DNA of 64,000 nucleotides from an uncultured Alphaproteobacteria bacterium (GTDB taxonomy: Bacteria; Pseudomonadota; Alphaproteobacteria; Micropepsales; Micropepsaceae). The stretch covers positions 192,746-256,745 of the forward strand of contig CADEFU010000005.1 of the NCBI GenBank assembly GCA_902826695.1. The letters run 5' to 3'. The notes below the pieces were generated by a model that was given only the letters and a program-made list of their open reading frames with translations, was not told where the DNA came from and ran no database searches. Below are positions 52,046-63,741 of the stretch, one piece after another (position 1 is the first letter of the stretch; the number at the start of each line of letters is the position of its first letter). A program made the position numbers and the translations under genes.

Positions 52046-53230
52046 ATGACGATGACCACAAGCTCCCGCGAGTTGGGCCCTGCCCGCGCGCGGAAACGAA
52101 TCACGGGCGCGCTCGTACTCGCCGATGGCACCGTTTTCGAAGGCTTCGGCCTCGGAGCCACCGGCCACGCGGTTGGCGAAGTCTGCTTCAACACCGCGAT
52201 GACGGGCTATCAGGAAATCCTGACCGACCCCTCCTACGCCGCGCAAATCATCTGCTTCACCTTTCCTCACATCGGCAATGTCGGCACGAACACCGACGAC
52301 ATCGAAACCGTGACACCCGCAGCCCGCGGCCTAATAGTCAAAGCCTCCATCACCGACCCGTCGAACTATCGCAACGTCCAGCACCTCGACATTTGGCTGA
52401 AGCGCAACAACATCGTCGCCTTGGGCGGCATCGATACCCGTCGCCTGACCCGCCTGATCCGCGAGAACGGTATGCCGAACGGCGTCATCGCCCACGATGC
52501 AACCGGCACGTTCAACATTGACGCCCTGAAGAAGGAAGCAGCGGCGTGGCCTGGCCTCGAAGGCATGGACCTCGCGAAAGACGTGACTGCCCGCCAAATC
52601 TGGACGCTCGACGAAAAGCGCTGGGAATGGAACGAGGGCCACAAGGCGCAACGCAAGACGCGCTTCAATGTCGTCGTCATCGACTACGGCGTTAAACGCA
52701 ACATCCTGCGCTCACTGAGCAGCATCGGCGCTCGCCTAACCGTGGTTCCCGCCGACACCAGCTACGACACCATCGCGCACATGAAGCCCGACGGCGTCGT
52801 CCTGTCGAACGGCCCCGGCGACCCCGCCGCGACCGGAGCTTACGCCGGCCCCGTGATCAAGAAACTCGTCGACAGTGGCATCCCAATCTTCGGCATTTGC
52901 CTCGGTCACCAAATGCTGGCGCTCGCCCTCGGCGCGAAAACAAAAAAGATGCGCCAAGGCCACCACGGCGCAAACCACCCGGTGAAGGACCTCGCCACCG
53001 GCAAAGTCGAAATCGTTTCAATGAACCACGGCTTCACCGTGGACACGGCAACGCTCCCGCGCGGGGTGAAGGAAACCCACATCTCCCTGTTCGACAACAC
53101 AAACTGCGGTTTGGCACTCGAAGGCCGCCCAGTGTTCTCAGTGCAATATCACCCGGAAGCCTCCCCCGGCCCCCACGACAGCCAGTACCTGTTCGATCGC
53201 TTCGCGAAGGCGATGGAGGAGAAGCGGTGA
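52046..53230 (+). CDS. carA: carbamoyl-phosphate synthase small chain
   Basis: Glutaminase subunit feeding ammonia to CarB for pyrimidine and arginine synthesis. 394 residues from the ATG at 52046; a frame to 51914 includes the promoter and is rejected. N-terminal domain has [19 protein letters not shown]; the class I amidotransferase domain has [15 protein letters not shown] with the nucleophile Cys, and [10 protein letters not shown] with the His-Glu pair. It overlaps the HD gene by 4 nt. Confidence 0.97.
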   Translation: MTMTTSSRELGPARARKRITGALVLADGTVFEGFGLGATGHAVGEVCFNTAMTGYQEILTDPSYAAQIICFTFPHIGNVGTNTDDIETVTPAARGLIVKASITDPSNYRNVQHLDIWLKRNNIVALGGIDTRRLTRLIRENGMPNGVIAHDATGTFNIDALKKEAAAWPGLEGMDLAKDVTARQIWTLDEKRWEWNEGHKAQRKTRFNVVVIDYGVKRNILRSLSSIGARLTVVPADTSYDTIAHMKPDGVVLSNGPGDPAATGAYAGPVIKKLVDSGIPIFGICLGHQMLALALGAKTKKMRQGHHGANHPVKDLATGKVEIVSMNHGFTVDTATLPRGVKETHISLFDNTNCGLALEGRPVFSVQYHPEASPGPHDSQYLFDRFAKAMEEKR

Positions 53231-53868
53231 TCGACGCCCTCAAAGCCCGCTGGCGCACGCATGTGCAGATGCTCGGCAACTTCAACGCCGAGATCGTGGG
53301 TCGCACGTTCGATCGCCTTTGCGCGTCGTATTCCGAGCCACAGCGGCACTACCATACGCTGGCGCATCTGACGCAGCTGTTCGACACGCTTGAAGTGCAC
53401 GGCGAGGAGATCGGCGACGGCCCGCGCGTCGCGTTCGCGGCCTGGTATCACGACATCGTCTACGACCCGCGCCGCAGCGACAACGAGGCCAAGAGCGCGG
53501 AACGCGCGATGAAGGAACTCGACGATCTGGGCGCGGACGGCGCGCTCAGGAGCCACGTCGTGCAACTGATCCTCGCGACCAAGAACCACGCGGCCGGCGG
53601 GCGCGACTACGACGACGACATCTTCCTCGACGCCGACTTCTCGATTCTGGGCGCACCCGACGCCGCCTATCGCCAATACGTGAGCGACGTTCGCGCCGAG
53701 TACGCACACGTCGACGACACCGGCTGGAAAGCCGGCCGCGGCGCCTTCCTCAAGAAAACCGGCGCCGCGCCGCGCATCTTCCGCACCGGCATCTTCGAAG
53801 GCGAATATGCGGAGCAGGCCCGCAAGAACATCGCCTGGGAGCTCAAAGAATTGGAGGGCGCGTCGTGA
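53227..53868 (+). CDS. HD-superfamily metal-dependent phosphohydrolase
   Basis: 213 residues starting at a GTG (53227) that overlaps the carA stop as [12 protein letters not shown] (41-48) and [10 protein letters not shown] (71-80, His75-Asp76) are the metal-binding HD motifs of the COG4339-type predicted phosphohydrolases; further acidic and His residues occur at KNHAAG and DADFSILG. Natural substrate unknown. Co-translation with carA hints at nucleotide metabolism, but this is inference. A frame starting at 52897 is a shadow of carA that happens to share this frame. Confidence 0.85.
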   Translation: MIDALKARWRTHVQMLGNFNAEIVGRTFDRLCASYSEPQRHYHTLAHLTQLFDTLEVHGEEIGDGPRVAFAAWYHDIVYDPRRSDNEAKSAERAMKELDDLGADGALRSHVVQLILATKNHAAGGRDYDDDIFLDADFSILGAPDAAYRQYVSDVRAEYAHVDDTGWKAGRGAFLKKTGAAPRIFRTGIFEGEYAEQARKNIAWELKELEGAS

Positions 53869-53880
53869 ACGGCGCCCTCC
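53853..53880. terminator. hairpin between the HD gene and ompW
   Basis: GGAGGGCGC (53853-53861) and GCGCCCTCC (53872-53880) form a 9-bp stem with a 10-nt loop that includes the HD gene stop codon. It lies between convergent genes and could end both. No strong U-tract. Confidence 0.55.
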
Positions 53881-53888
53881 GCAAAGGC

Positions 53889-54503
53889 TTAGTAGCGGTA
53901 ACCGACGCCGAAGCCCACGACCACAGGGTTGATGTCGACGTCCGCCGTCGCATTGACGCCGCCCGTGATCGTCACGTCGGTGTTGATGTTGATGTACTTG
54001 ATGTCGATGTTGGCCGACCAACCGTCGCCGAACGGAATGTTCACGCCCGCCTGCAGCGCAAGACCCCACGAGTCGTCGTAGCTGATGTTAAGTCCCGCCG
54101 GCTCATCAACGCCGAAGAACGTCGTGTAGTTGACGCCGACACCGACGTAGGGGCGCATCGCCGGGCCATCCGGATCGAAGTGATATTGCAGCGTCAGCGT
54201 CGGCGGCAGCAGCCACGCGCTGCCCAGATCGACGCCGAACGTGTGCGAAACGTCATGCGGTGTAACGGCCGCAATCAGCTCGGCGGCGATATTTTTCGTG
54301 AAGAAGTATGTGACGTCGACTTCAGGCACGACCGAGTTGTCGATCAGTACGTCGCCGCCGATCGAGACGTTGGCGCTTTCGTTCGGCGCGACCAACAGCA
54401 AGCGCGCACGAACCATCCATGGACTATCTTCGGCGGCACTTGCCGCAAGCGGCAAGGAAATGAACGCGGCCGCGACCGCGCCGGAGAGAAGCATCGACTT
54501 CAT
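53889..54503 (-). CDS. OmpW-family outer-membrane barrel protein
   Basis: 204 residues from the ATG at 54503. Signal peptide ends near AASA (about 22). The mature protein opens EDSPWMVRARLLLVAPNES, the OmpW start, and ends with an aromatic Tyr (GFGVGYRY). LPPTLTLQYHF and RPYVGVGVNYTTFF are the other family motifs, giving an eight-stranded barrel. OmpW proteins form narrow hydrophobic channels. Divergent from carB with an inverted repeat between. Confidence 0.92.
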   Translation of the reverse strand: MKSMLLSGAVAAAFISLPLAASAAEDSPWMVRARLLLVAPNESANVSIGGDVLIDNSVVPEVDVTYFFTKNIAAELIAAVTPHDVSHTFGVDLGSAWLLPPTLTLQYHFDPDGPAMRPYVGVGVNYTTFFGVDEPAGLNISYDDSWGLALQAGVNIPFGDGWSANIDIKYININTDVTITGGVNATADVDINPVVVGFGVGYRY

Positions 54504-54540
54504 ATCAAGGGCCTTTCGCAAACAAGATCGATCACGCATC

Positions 54541-54564
54541 GATCACCAAAATCACAAGGTGATC
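54541..54564. promoter_or_regulatory. inverted repeat in the ompW-carB divergent region
   Basis: GATCACC (54541-54547) and GGTGATC (54558-54564) form a perfect inverted repeat with a 10-nt spacer. CGATCAC also occurs as a nearby direct repeat at about 54529. A regulator-binding site or mRNA leader structure of ompW is possible. Confidence 0.45.
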
Positions 54565-54645
54565 AGCGCTACCGGCCCGCACTTAACGAAACTCTAATTC
54601 GTGTTGACGCCGACGCCACAGTCGCAACAGCAACTGGATTCTGAA

Positions 54646-57912
<3,267 letters not shown>

Positions 57913-57933
57913 CACGTTGATTTCAAAAGAAAG

Positions 57934-57951
57934 AGGCCGGAACTCCGGCCT
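57934..57951 (+). terminator. terminator hairpin after carB
   Basis: AGGCCGG (57934-57940) pairs with CCGGCCT (57945-57951) around AACT, 21 nt after the stop. The following TTGAAATTTC is a poor U-tract and also begins the next promoter. Confidence 0.65.
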
Positions 57952-57979
57952 TGAAATTTCGCCGTATTTCCCTTATGTT
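57951..57979 (+). promoter_or_regulatory. greA promoter
   Basis: TTGAAA (57951-57956) and TATGTT (57974-57979) are exactly 17 nt apart. Transcription would start near 57986, leaving a leader of about 150 nt before greA. Confidence 0.65.
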
Positions 57980-57985
57980 CTACCT

Positions 57986-58137
57986 ATGCGCTTGAGGGGG
58001 GCCACGCTTCCCCGCGCAGGCTCGAGAAGCCAACGTCTCGCGAGCATTTTGAACCAGTTTTAAGGCCTTGGGCGGTCGCACCACCAAGGCCCTTCGAATT
58101 TGTTGTCCCGGTGCGGCGGAAGAGTTGAGCAGAGATT
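57986..58137 (+). other. structured 5' leader of greA
   Basis: Three successive hairpins are predicted in the leader: GCGC-TTGA-GGGG with CCCCGCGC (about 57988-58018); CTCGAGA with TCT-CG-CGAG (about 58021-58044); and GGCCTTGG/CCAAGGCC (58064-58071, 58084-58091), a perfect 8-bp stem with a 12-nt loop followed by CTTCG. The last may act as a partial terminator. The E. coli greA leader yields small RNAs by premature ending, a possible analogy. Confidence 0.5.
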
Positions 58138-58611
58138 ATGGAAAAAATCCCCATGACCGCTCAGGGCTTTCAGGCCCTCGAAACGGAGATCAAGCACCTG
58201 AAGTCGGTGGAACGTCCGGCCGTGATCCGGGCGATTTCGGAAGCGCGCGCCCATGGCGACCTTTCCGAAAACGCGGAGTACCACTCCGCGAAAGAACGCC
58301 AGAGCTTCATCGAAGGCCGCGTGCTCGAACTCGAGGACAAGCTCTCCCGCGCCCAAGTGATCGACGTCTCCAAACTCTCGGGCAAGGTCGTGAAATTCGG
58401 CGCGACAGTGACCGTTGTCGATGAAGACACCGACCAAAAGGCGAAGTACCAGATCGTTGGCGACCTCGAAGCCGACTTCGCAAAAGGCCGCATCTCGCTG
58501 TCCTCGCCGCTGGCGCGCGCCCTGATCGGCAAAACCAACGGCGACACGGTTGAAGTGAACACCCCGTCGGGTGGCCGCTCCTACGAGATCACGAAGGTGG
58601 AATTCAAATAG
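58138..58611 (+). CDS. greA: transcription elongation factor GreA
   Basis: Secondary-channel factor that stimulates cleavage of backtracked RNA by RNA polymerase. 157 residues. The N-terminal coiled coil contains [31 protein letters not shown], with the acidic tip residues in GDLSENAEY; the C-terminal FKBP-like domain ends [12 protein letters not shown]. An ATG six codons in gives MTAQGF, the usual short GreA start and a credible alternative. Terminator at 58637. Confidence 0.97.
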   Translation: MEKIPMTAQGFQALETEIKHLKSVERPAVIRAISEARAHGDLSENAEYHSAKERQSFIEGRVLELEDKLSRAQVIDVSKLSGKVVKFGATVTVVDEDTDQKAKYQIVGDLEADFAKGRISLSSPLARALIGKTNGDTVEVNTPSGGRSYEITKVEFK

Positions 58612-58636
58612 ACGCTCGATAGCGTGCGGGTTTTTT

Positions 58637-58667
58637 GAGGGCGGCGGGGTAACCTGTCGCCCTTTTC
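58637..58667. terminator. terminator after greA
   Basis: AGGGCG (58638-58643) pairs with CGCCCT (58658-58663) around a 14-nt loop, followed by TTTCT. It sits between the convergent greA and Lrp-family genes. A TTTTTT run precedes the stem, so the hairpin may serve both strands. Confidence 0.7.
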
Positions 58668-59140
58668 TACAGCTCTACCGGCACGCCCGGTTCCCGCTTC
58701 GAGGCGCGGATGGTGAGCGCTGTCTTCACCGAGGCGACGTTCTTCGCCGCCGTCAGCTTTTCGGTGACAAAGCTCTGCCACTCGCTCAAATCCCGCGCCG
58801 CGCACTTGAGCACGAAGTCGATTTCCCCCGACATCATGTAGCACTCGCGCACGATCGCCCATTGCCCGACCTGCGCTTCGAACGCCTTCAAGTCCGGCTC
58901 CGCCTGGCTGTTCAACCCCACGAAAGCAAAGGCGGTGACCTCGTAACCCAGAGCCTTTGGATCCAGATCCGCGTGGTAGCCGCGAATGAACCCCTGTTGC
59001 TCCAAAGCGCGTACCCGCCGTAAACAAGGCGGCGCCGAGATCTTCGCGCGGTGCGAGAGCTCGACGTTCGTTATCCGGCCCTCAGCCTGGAGCTCGTGGA
59101 GGATTCGCCTGTCGATAGTGTCGAGTTTGATCCGCTGCAT
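58667..59140 (-). CDS. Lrp/AsnC-family transcriptional regulator
   Basis: 157 residues. N-terminal HTH: LDTIDRRILHELQAEGRITNVELSHRAKISAPPCLRRVRALEQQGFI; C-terminal RAM (ligand-binding) domain from about 65: VTAFAFVGLNSQAEPDLKAFE, YMMSGEIDFVLKCAARDLSEWQ. It belongs to the feast/famine regulators that sense amino acids; target unknown. Divergent from the ELM1-family gene across 96 AT-rich nt, which may hold its binding site. Confidence 0.93.
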   Translation of the reverse strand: MQRIKLDTIDRRILHELQAEGRITNVELSHRAKISAPPCLRRVRALEQQGFIRGYHADLDPKALGYEVTAFAFVGLNSQAEPDLKAFEAQVGQWAIVRECYMMSGEIDFVLKCAARDLSEWQSFVTEKLTAAKNVASVKTALTIRASKREPGVPVEL

Positions 59141-59236
59141 GATTGTGTCCCGGCAGGATCAGAAAATTGCGTGGAAGCCGTTCTAGCGCGTTCAATTGAT
59201 GATTTCAGCAATAAAATTTCGAGGTCACGCAACACT

Positions 59237-60208
59237 GTGAACGGCACCGCGTTAGCAAACGTAACCTGGGCGATCTCCGACGGCCGCGCCGGATTGGCGA
59301 GCCAAACCCGCGGCCTTGCCGAAGCGGTCGGCCTGCCCGTTGAGGTTAAGACGGTGCACCCACGCCTGCCGTGGACGCTACTCCCCGTCACACGATGGCC
59401 CGCGCCGATGAACGCGCTTGGTGCAGACAGCAGCAAGTTCGAGCCGCCCTGGCCCATGCTCGCGATCGGCTGCGGCTGGCGCTCGATCCCCTACATGCTC
59501 GCAATCAAGCGTCTCTCGGAAGGCAAGACGTTCACCGTCCAGCTGCAAGACCCGCGTGTTGACACGAAGCTCTTCGACCTCGTCGTCCCGCCTGAGCACG
59601 ACCAACTTAGCGGCGCGAATGTCGCAGCGATCATCGGGAGCCCAAATGCGGTTACACGCGCGAAGCTCGACAGCGCCGCTGCGCAATGGCGCGACAGGCT
59701 TGAAGTACTCAGACAACCTCGCGTCGCAGTGCTCATCGGTGGCGCATCCAATTCACATCGCTTCGCCGAAGACGACGCGCGCAAACTCGCAGTTCAACTG
59801 AAAGACCTCGACGCACGCGGCCACGGCTTGATGATCACGACCTCACGTCGCACCGGCGAAGCGCAAACACGTATCATCCGCGAGACGCTTGCAGATACCA
59901 ACGCCTTCTTCTGGGACGGCAGCGGAGAAAACCCCTACTTCGGTCTCCTCGCGCTCGCAGACGTCATCCTCGTAACATCAGACTCCACAAACATGGCCAT
60001 TGAAGCAGCAAGCACCGCAAAGCCCGTCTACATCGTCGCCATCCCGGGCGGCGATTCGAAATTCACCCGCCTGCACAAGCAGCTGGAGCAGCGCGGAATC
60101 GCCCGAAAATTCACAGGCGAAATCGCGCAATGGACCTACGAGCCGCTCAACGAAACGGCCCGGGTCGCTAGCCTCATCCGCAACCGAATCGGCCTAGAAT
60201 CCCGGTAA
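59237..60208 (+). CDS. ELM1-family (DUF1022) protein
   Basis: 323 residues from a GTG at 59237; an upstream frame to 59051 would overlap the Lrp gene and is rejected. The start TWAISDGRAGLASQTRGLAEAVGLP is the family hallmark, with a GT-B-like fold suggested by VAVLIGGASNSHRFAEDDARKLA and ADVILVTSDSTNMAIEAASTAKPVYI. The eukaryotic member ELM1 acts in mitochondrial fission; bacterial function is unknown, perhaps a glycosyltransferase-like enzyme. Followed by trxB after 78 nt. Confidence 0.87.
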   Translation: MNGTALANVTWAISDGRAGLASQTRGLAEAVGLPVEVKTVHPRLPWTLLPVTRWPAPMNALGADSSKFEPPWPMLAIGCGWRSIPYMLAIKRLSEGKTFTVQLQDPRVDTKLFDLVVPPEHDQLSGANVAAIIGSPNAVTRAKLDSAAAQWRDRLEVLRQPRVAVLIGGASNSHRFAEDDARKLAVQLKDLDARGHGLMITTSRRTGEAQTRIIRETLADTNAFFWDGSGENPYFGLLALADVILVTSDSTNMAIEAASTAKPVYIVAIPGGDSKFTRLHKQLEQRGIARKFTGEIAQWTYEPLNETARVASLIRNRIGLESR

Positions 60209-60286
60209 ACCCTGCGTGACCGTAGGCCCAAGCCTTGCGGCCCCCTAAAGCGCGTCCCTATATGGGGGCGGAGGATCCCTCACAAA

Positions 60287-61252
60287 ATGACCCAAACCAC
60301 TCACGTCAAAGTGCTGATCGTTGGTTCCGGCCCGGCCGGGTACACCGCCGCCATCTATGCAACGCGCGCAATGCTCGAACCGTTGCTCGTTGCCGGCCTC
60401 CAACCCGGCGGTCAGCTCACGATCACCACCGACGTAGAGAACTATCCGGGCTTCGCCGAGACGATCCAAGGCCCTTGGCTGATGGAGCAGATGAAGGCGC
60501 AAGCCGAACACGTCGGTTGCAAATTCGCCGACGACGTCATCGTCGAAGCCGATCTCAAGTCGCGCCCGTTCCGCCTCAAAGGCGACAGCGGCACGCTCTA
60601 CACCTGCGACACGCTTATCATCGCGACGGGCGCTCAAGCCCGTTGGCTGGGTCTGCCTTCCGAAGAAGCATTCAAGGGCCACGGCGTCTCCGCCTGTGCC
60701 ACATGCGACGGCTTCTTCTATCGCGGCAAGGAAGTCGCGATCGTCGGTGGTGGCAACACCGCCGTCGAAGAAGCACTGTTCCTGACGAACTTCGCAAGCA
60801 AAGTGACGCTCATCCACCGCCGCAACAGTCTGCGTGCGGAAAAGATGCTCCAGCAGCGTCTGTTCAATCACCCGAAGATCAAAGTGGTTTGGGACTCGGC
60901 CATCGACAGCGTCGAGGGCACGACCGATCCAAAGTCCCTCACCACTGTGAAGCTGAAGAACGTCAACACCGGCGCACTCACGGACTTGCCCGCCGACGGC
61001 CTTTTCATCGCCATCGGCCACGTGCCAGCGACGGAGTTGTTCAAGGGCCAGGTGGACATGGACGCCGACGGCTACATCAAGACGGCACCCGACTCGACGG
61101 CGACCAACGTCCCAGGCGTCTTCGCGGCCGGCGACGTCAAGGATCGTATCTTCCGCCAGGCCGTGACCGCCGCCGGCATGGGCTGCATGGCAGCCCTTGA
61201 GGCCGAGAAGTACCTTGCCCACCATCAACAGGTGAAAGAAGCCGCGGAATGA
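60287..61252 (+). CDS. trxB: thioredoxin reductase
   Basis: Flavoenzyme that reduces thioredoxin with NADPH. 321 residues. FAD motif GSGPAGYTAAIYATRA (13-28), active-site CATC (Cys137 and Cys140), NADPH motif VGGGNTAVEEALFL, and GVFAAGDV near the C-terminus. GGAGG lies upstream of the ATG. It overlaps the LysR gene by 4 nt. The Msr enzymes encoded on the other strand need thioredoxin, so this is a fitting neighbour. Confidence 0.97.
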   Translation: MTQTTHVKVLIVGSGPAGYTAAIYATRAMLEPLLVAGLQPGGQLTITTDVENYPGFAETIQGPWLMEQMKAQAEHVGCKFADDVIVEADLKSRPFRLKGDSGTLYTCDTLIIATGAQARWLGLPSEEAFKGHGVSACATCDGFFYRGKEVAIVGGGNTAVEEALFLTNFASKVTLIHRRNSLRAEKMLQQRLFNHPKIKVVWDSAIDSVEGTTDPKSLTTVKLKNVNTGALTDLPADGLFIAIGHVPATELFKGQVDMDADGYIKTAPDSTATNVPGVFAAGDVKDRIFRQAVTAAGMGCMAALEAEKYLAHHQQVKEAAE

Positions 61253-62142
61253 GCATGGACCTCGACCGCTTGCGCGTCTTCCACGCCGTCGCCGCGGCCG
61301 GAAGCCTCACGCATGCGGGCGAGCAGCTCGATCTCAGCCAATCGGCCGTGAGCCGCCAAATCAGCGCGCTCGAGGAGGAGCTGAAAGTGCCCCTCTTCCA
61401 GCGCCACGCCCGCGGCCTGAACCTCACCGAACAAGGCGCACGCCTCTACGAAACGACCAAGCAGGTCTTCGAAAAGCTCCAGCACGTTGAAGAGCAACTC
61501 CTCGACAGCCGCGAAACCGCGCAGGGCGATCTGCGCGTGACGGCGACTGTTGGCATCGGCACCTATTGGCTTGCCCCGCGGCTCAGAAAGTTCACCGAAC
61601 TCTACCCCGACATGCGCGTGCACCTGAAGCTGCACGACGGCGAACTCGATTTGAGTCAACGCGAAGCCGACATCGCGCTTCGCATGCGCCAGCCGGTGCA
61701 AAACGATCTGGTCCAGCGCAAGCTGTTCGACGTCACGTACCACATCTACGGCTCGCCTGATTACATCGCGCGCCGAACGACGCCGGGCTGCGTATCCGAC
61801 CTCGACACCCACGACGTCATCACCTACGGCGATGCGCCGACCGAATTGTCCAAGGTCAACTGGCTGGCTGACGTCGGTCGCAAACCTGGCCATCCGCGCA
61901 CGTCCAAAATGTACGTGAACAACATCATCGCGATGGGCAAAGCGATCGAAGCCGGCATCGGCCTCGGCGCCCTTCCCGACTACTTCACGCACGGCAACGA
62001 AAAACTCGTGCGCGTGCTTCCGGAAACGCTAGGTCCGAATTACGAGGTCTACCTTTGCTACCCGGAAACCTTGCGTGGCTCGAAACGCGTGACCGTATTC
62101 CGCGATTTCCTTGTTTCACAGGCGCGTGACTGGACCTTCTGA
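61249..62142 (+). CDS. LysR-family regulator
   Basis: 297 residues. HTH at 3-60 (DLDRLRVFHAVAAAGSLTHAGEQLDLSQSAVSRQISALEEEL), then a two-lobe ligand-binding domain (LPDYFTHGNEKLVRVLPE near the end). It is transcribed with trxB, an unusual partner for a LysR protein, so redox control is possible but not shown. Not OxyR by the clear signs: I see no OxyR-type Cys pair. Followed closely by the small-RNA candidate. Confidence 0.92.
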   Translation: MSMDLDRLRVFHAVAAAGSLTHAGEQLDLSQSAVSRQISALEEELKVPLFQRHARGLNLTEQGARLYETTKQVFEKLQHVEEQLLDSRETAQGDLRVTATVGIGTYWLAPRLRKFTELYPDMRVHLKLHDGELDLSQREADIALRMRQPVQNDLVQRKLFDVTYHIYGSPDYIARRTTPGCVSDLDTHDVITYGDAPTELSKVNWLADVGRKPGHPRTSKMYVNNIIAMGKAIEAGIGLGALPDYFTHGNEKLVRVLPETLGPNYEVYLCYPETLRGSKRVTVFRDFLVSQARDWTF

Positions 62143-62147
62143 CATCC

Positions 62148-62176
62148 TTGAGAATGCGGGTCCGCGCACTTATCTG
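62148..62176 (+). promoter_or_regulatory. promoter for the C-rich-loop small RNA
   Basis: TTGAGA (62148-62153) and TATCTG (62171-62176) are 17 nt apart. Transcription would start near 62183, at the first base of hairpin 1. The match to consensus is moderate, but its fit to the hairpin boundary is notable. Confidence 0.5.
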
Positions 62177-62181
62177 AATAA

Positions 62182-62330
62182 GGCCGGAGCGGTTCTCCCC
62201 CAGACAATACTCCGGCACCGGGTTGATCCCCTCATCCCGGATTGATCGCCGATGTTCTCCCCCAACGCATCGGCGACAAAGGCGTGACGAGGCCGGGCTG
62301 CGGACAACCCCCTGCAGTCCGGCCTTTCCT
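62182..62330 (+). ncRNA. candidate small RNA with four C-rich-loop hairpins
   Basis: Four successive hairpins with no coding sequence between. Hairpin 1: GCCGGAG/CTCCGGC (62183-62189, 62210-62216). Hairpin 2: CCGGG/CCCGG (62218-62222, 62236-62240) with inner TGA/TCA and loop TCCCC. Hairpin 3: TCGCCGATG/CATCGGCGA (62246-62254, 62268-62276). Hairpin 4: GGCCGGGCTGC/GCAGTCCGGCC (62291-62301, 62314-62324), then TTTCCTTAT, a terminator. Loops 1 and 3 both hold GTTCTCCCCCA, loop 4 holds ACCCCC. Such loops in alphaproteobacterial small RNAs pair with Shine-Dalgarno regions. It also lies between trxB-lysR and the convergent DUF1272 gene. Confidence 0.65.
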
Positions 62331-62578
62331 TATGAGGCGGCCTTGCAGCCTTCTGCCTTCAACACGCGCTTCGTTGACGCCGGAAATTTTGCGAGCGCGG
62401 CTGCAGGCCGTATCGGCCGGCGCACCAAATCACCGCTACAGTTCGGGCAACGCCCTTTCAGCACATTCGTCGCGCACGCCTCGCAGAACGTGCACTCGAA
62501 CGTACATATCCGCGCCTCCGTCGAAAACGGCGGTAAGTCGCGATCGCAGCATTCGCAATTGGGCCTAAGGTCCAACAT
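62330..62578 (-). CDS. DUF1272 cysteine-rich zinc-ribbon protein
   Basis: 82 residues. MLDLRPNCECCDRDLPPF and ARICTFECTFCEACA and GRCPNCSGDLVRRPIRPAA are the DUF1272 signature, with four CxxC-like pairs that should hold two zinc ions. Function unknown. It overlaps the fRMsr gene by 1 nt and ends the Msr operon. Longer C-terminal tail than the core family, lysine/serine-rich. Confidence 0.92.
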   Translation of the reverse strand: MLDLRPNCECCDRDLPPFSTEARICTFECTFCEACATNVLKGRCPNCSGDLVRRPIRPAAALAKFPASTKRVLKAEGCKAAS

Positions 62579-63063
62579 CAGAAATCCGTTCCTTCGACAA
62601 AGAGCCTCACCAGGGCTTCGAACGCGCGCCGATCCTCGGCATCGAACCGTGCAAACTTGGGGCTGTCGAGATCGAGCACGCCCTTGACCTCGCCAGCTTT
62701 AATCAGCGGGACCACCAACTCCGAGTTTGACGCGGAATCACACGCGATGTGTCCCGGAAACGCGTGCACATCCGCGACCAGCATCGTCTCGCGGCGCGCC
62801 ACAGCCGTACCGCATACGCCCTTACCGACCGCAATGCGTACGCACGCAGGCTTGCCCTGAAAAGGCCCAAGCACCAGCTCGCCGCCCTTCATGAAATAGA
62901 AACCCGCCCAGTTAAGGTCGGGCACGATCTGCCAAATCAGCGCTGCAAGATTAGCGGTATTCGCAATCAGATCGCGCTCGCCATCAAGAAGCCCGCGCGT
63001 CTGCCGCGCGAGCTCCTCGTAAACTTCACTCTTCGTGCCCGAAACCTTCTCGACGGCGAACAT
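62578..63063 (-). CDS. free methionine-(R)-sulfoxide reductase (GAF fold)
   Basis: 161 residues of the fRMsr (MsrC) family: NWAGFYF, LGPFQGKPACVRIAVGKGVCGTA, FPGHIACDSASNSELVVPL. The three cysteines Cys74, Cys84 and Cys108 match the catalytic and resolving set of E. coli fRMsr. It reduces free Met-R-sulfoxide in the cytoplasm. It lies 9 nt after msrA, so the operon covers free and protein-bound, R- and S-forms. Confidence 0.93.
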   Translation of the reverse strand: MFAVEKVSGTKSEVYEELARQTRGLLDGERDLIANTANLAALIWQIVPDLNWAGFYFMKGGELVLGPFQGKPACVRIAVGKGVCGTAVARRETMLVADVHAFPGHIACDSASNSELVVPLIKAGEVKGVLDLDSPKFARFDAEDRRAFEALVRLFVEGTDF

Positions 63064-63072
63064 CGACGACCC

Positions 63073-63741
63073 TTACTTGATTCCGCCGCGCGCCTCCTTG
63101 CCCCAGAGTTCCTCAAGTCGCGCGTCACGGCCGCAATTGAACCGGTAGAGATTATAGCGCACCGGATTGTTCTTGTAATAGTTCTGGTGGTACGCCTCCG
63201 CCGCGTAGAATGGGCCGGCCGCGACGATTTCCGTCACGATTGGCCGCTTGAAGCGCTTCGACGCATCGAGCGCCGCCTTCGACGCCTCTGCAGCGCGCTT
63301 CTGCGCGTCGTTCGCATAAAAAATCGCGGTCCGGTACTGATCGCCGAAATCGCAAAACTGCCCTTCCTTCGTGAGCGGATCGACATTTCGCCAGAAGACG
63401 TTGAGCAGCTTGTCGTAGCTCACCATCTTCGGGTCGTAGACGATCTTCACGACCTCGGCATGCCCCGTCCCGCCGGACGAGACCTGCTGATACGTCGGAT
63501 TTGCGGTCCTTCCACCGGTATAGCCCGACGTCGTCGAAAGCACGCCCGGCACCTTGTCGAAGTCCGCCTCGACACACCAAAAACACCCGCCCGCGAAAAT
63601 CGCGACCTCGGTCCCAGCCTGAACCGGAGGCGCATCCGCCGCCCGCACGCCCAAAACGGTGTCGGCGAACCGCAACCCGAAGACGGCGAGTCCCGCCACG
63701 GCCGCAAGCACAAGGACCCGCGCAAACCCAAAAGCTCGCAT
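63073..63741 (-). CDS. msrA: peptide-methionine (S)-S-oxide reductase MsrA, exported form
   Basis: 222 residues from the ATG at 63741, which overlaps the msrB stop by one base (TGATG). An N-terminal hydrophobic segment (about 8-30) looks like a signal peptide or anchor, so this MsrA is probably periplasmic. Catalytic GCFWCVEADF with Cys53 (second Cys56), then GYTGG, GHAEVVKIVYDP, QYRTAIFY and YHQNYYK. The frame to 63786 would lie inside msrB. Confidence 0.94.
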   Translation of the reverse strand: MRAFGFARVLVLAAVAGLAVFGLRFADTVLGVRAADAPPVQAGTEVAIFAGGCFWCVEADFDKVPGVLSTTSGYTGGRTANPTYQQVSSGGTGHAEVVKIVYDPKMVSYDKLLNVFWRNVDPLTKEGQFCDFGDQYRTAIFYANDAQKRAAEASKAALDASKRFKRPIVTEIVAAGPFYAAEAYHQNYYKNNPVRYNLYRFNCGRDARLEELWGKEARGGIK

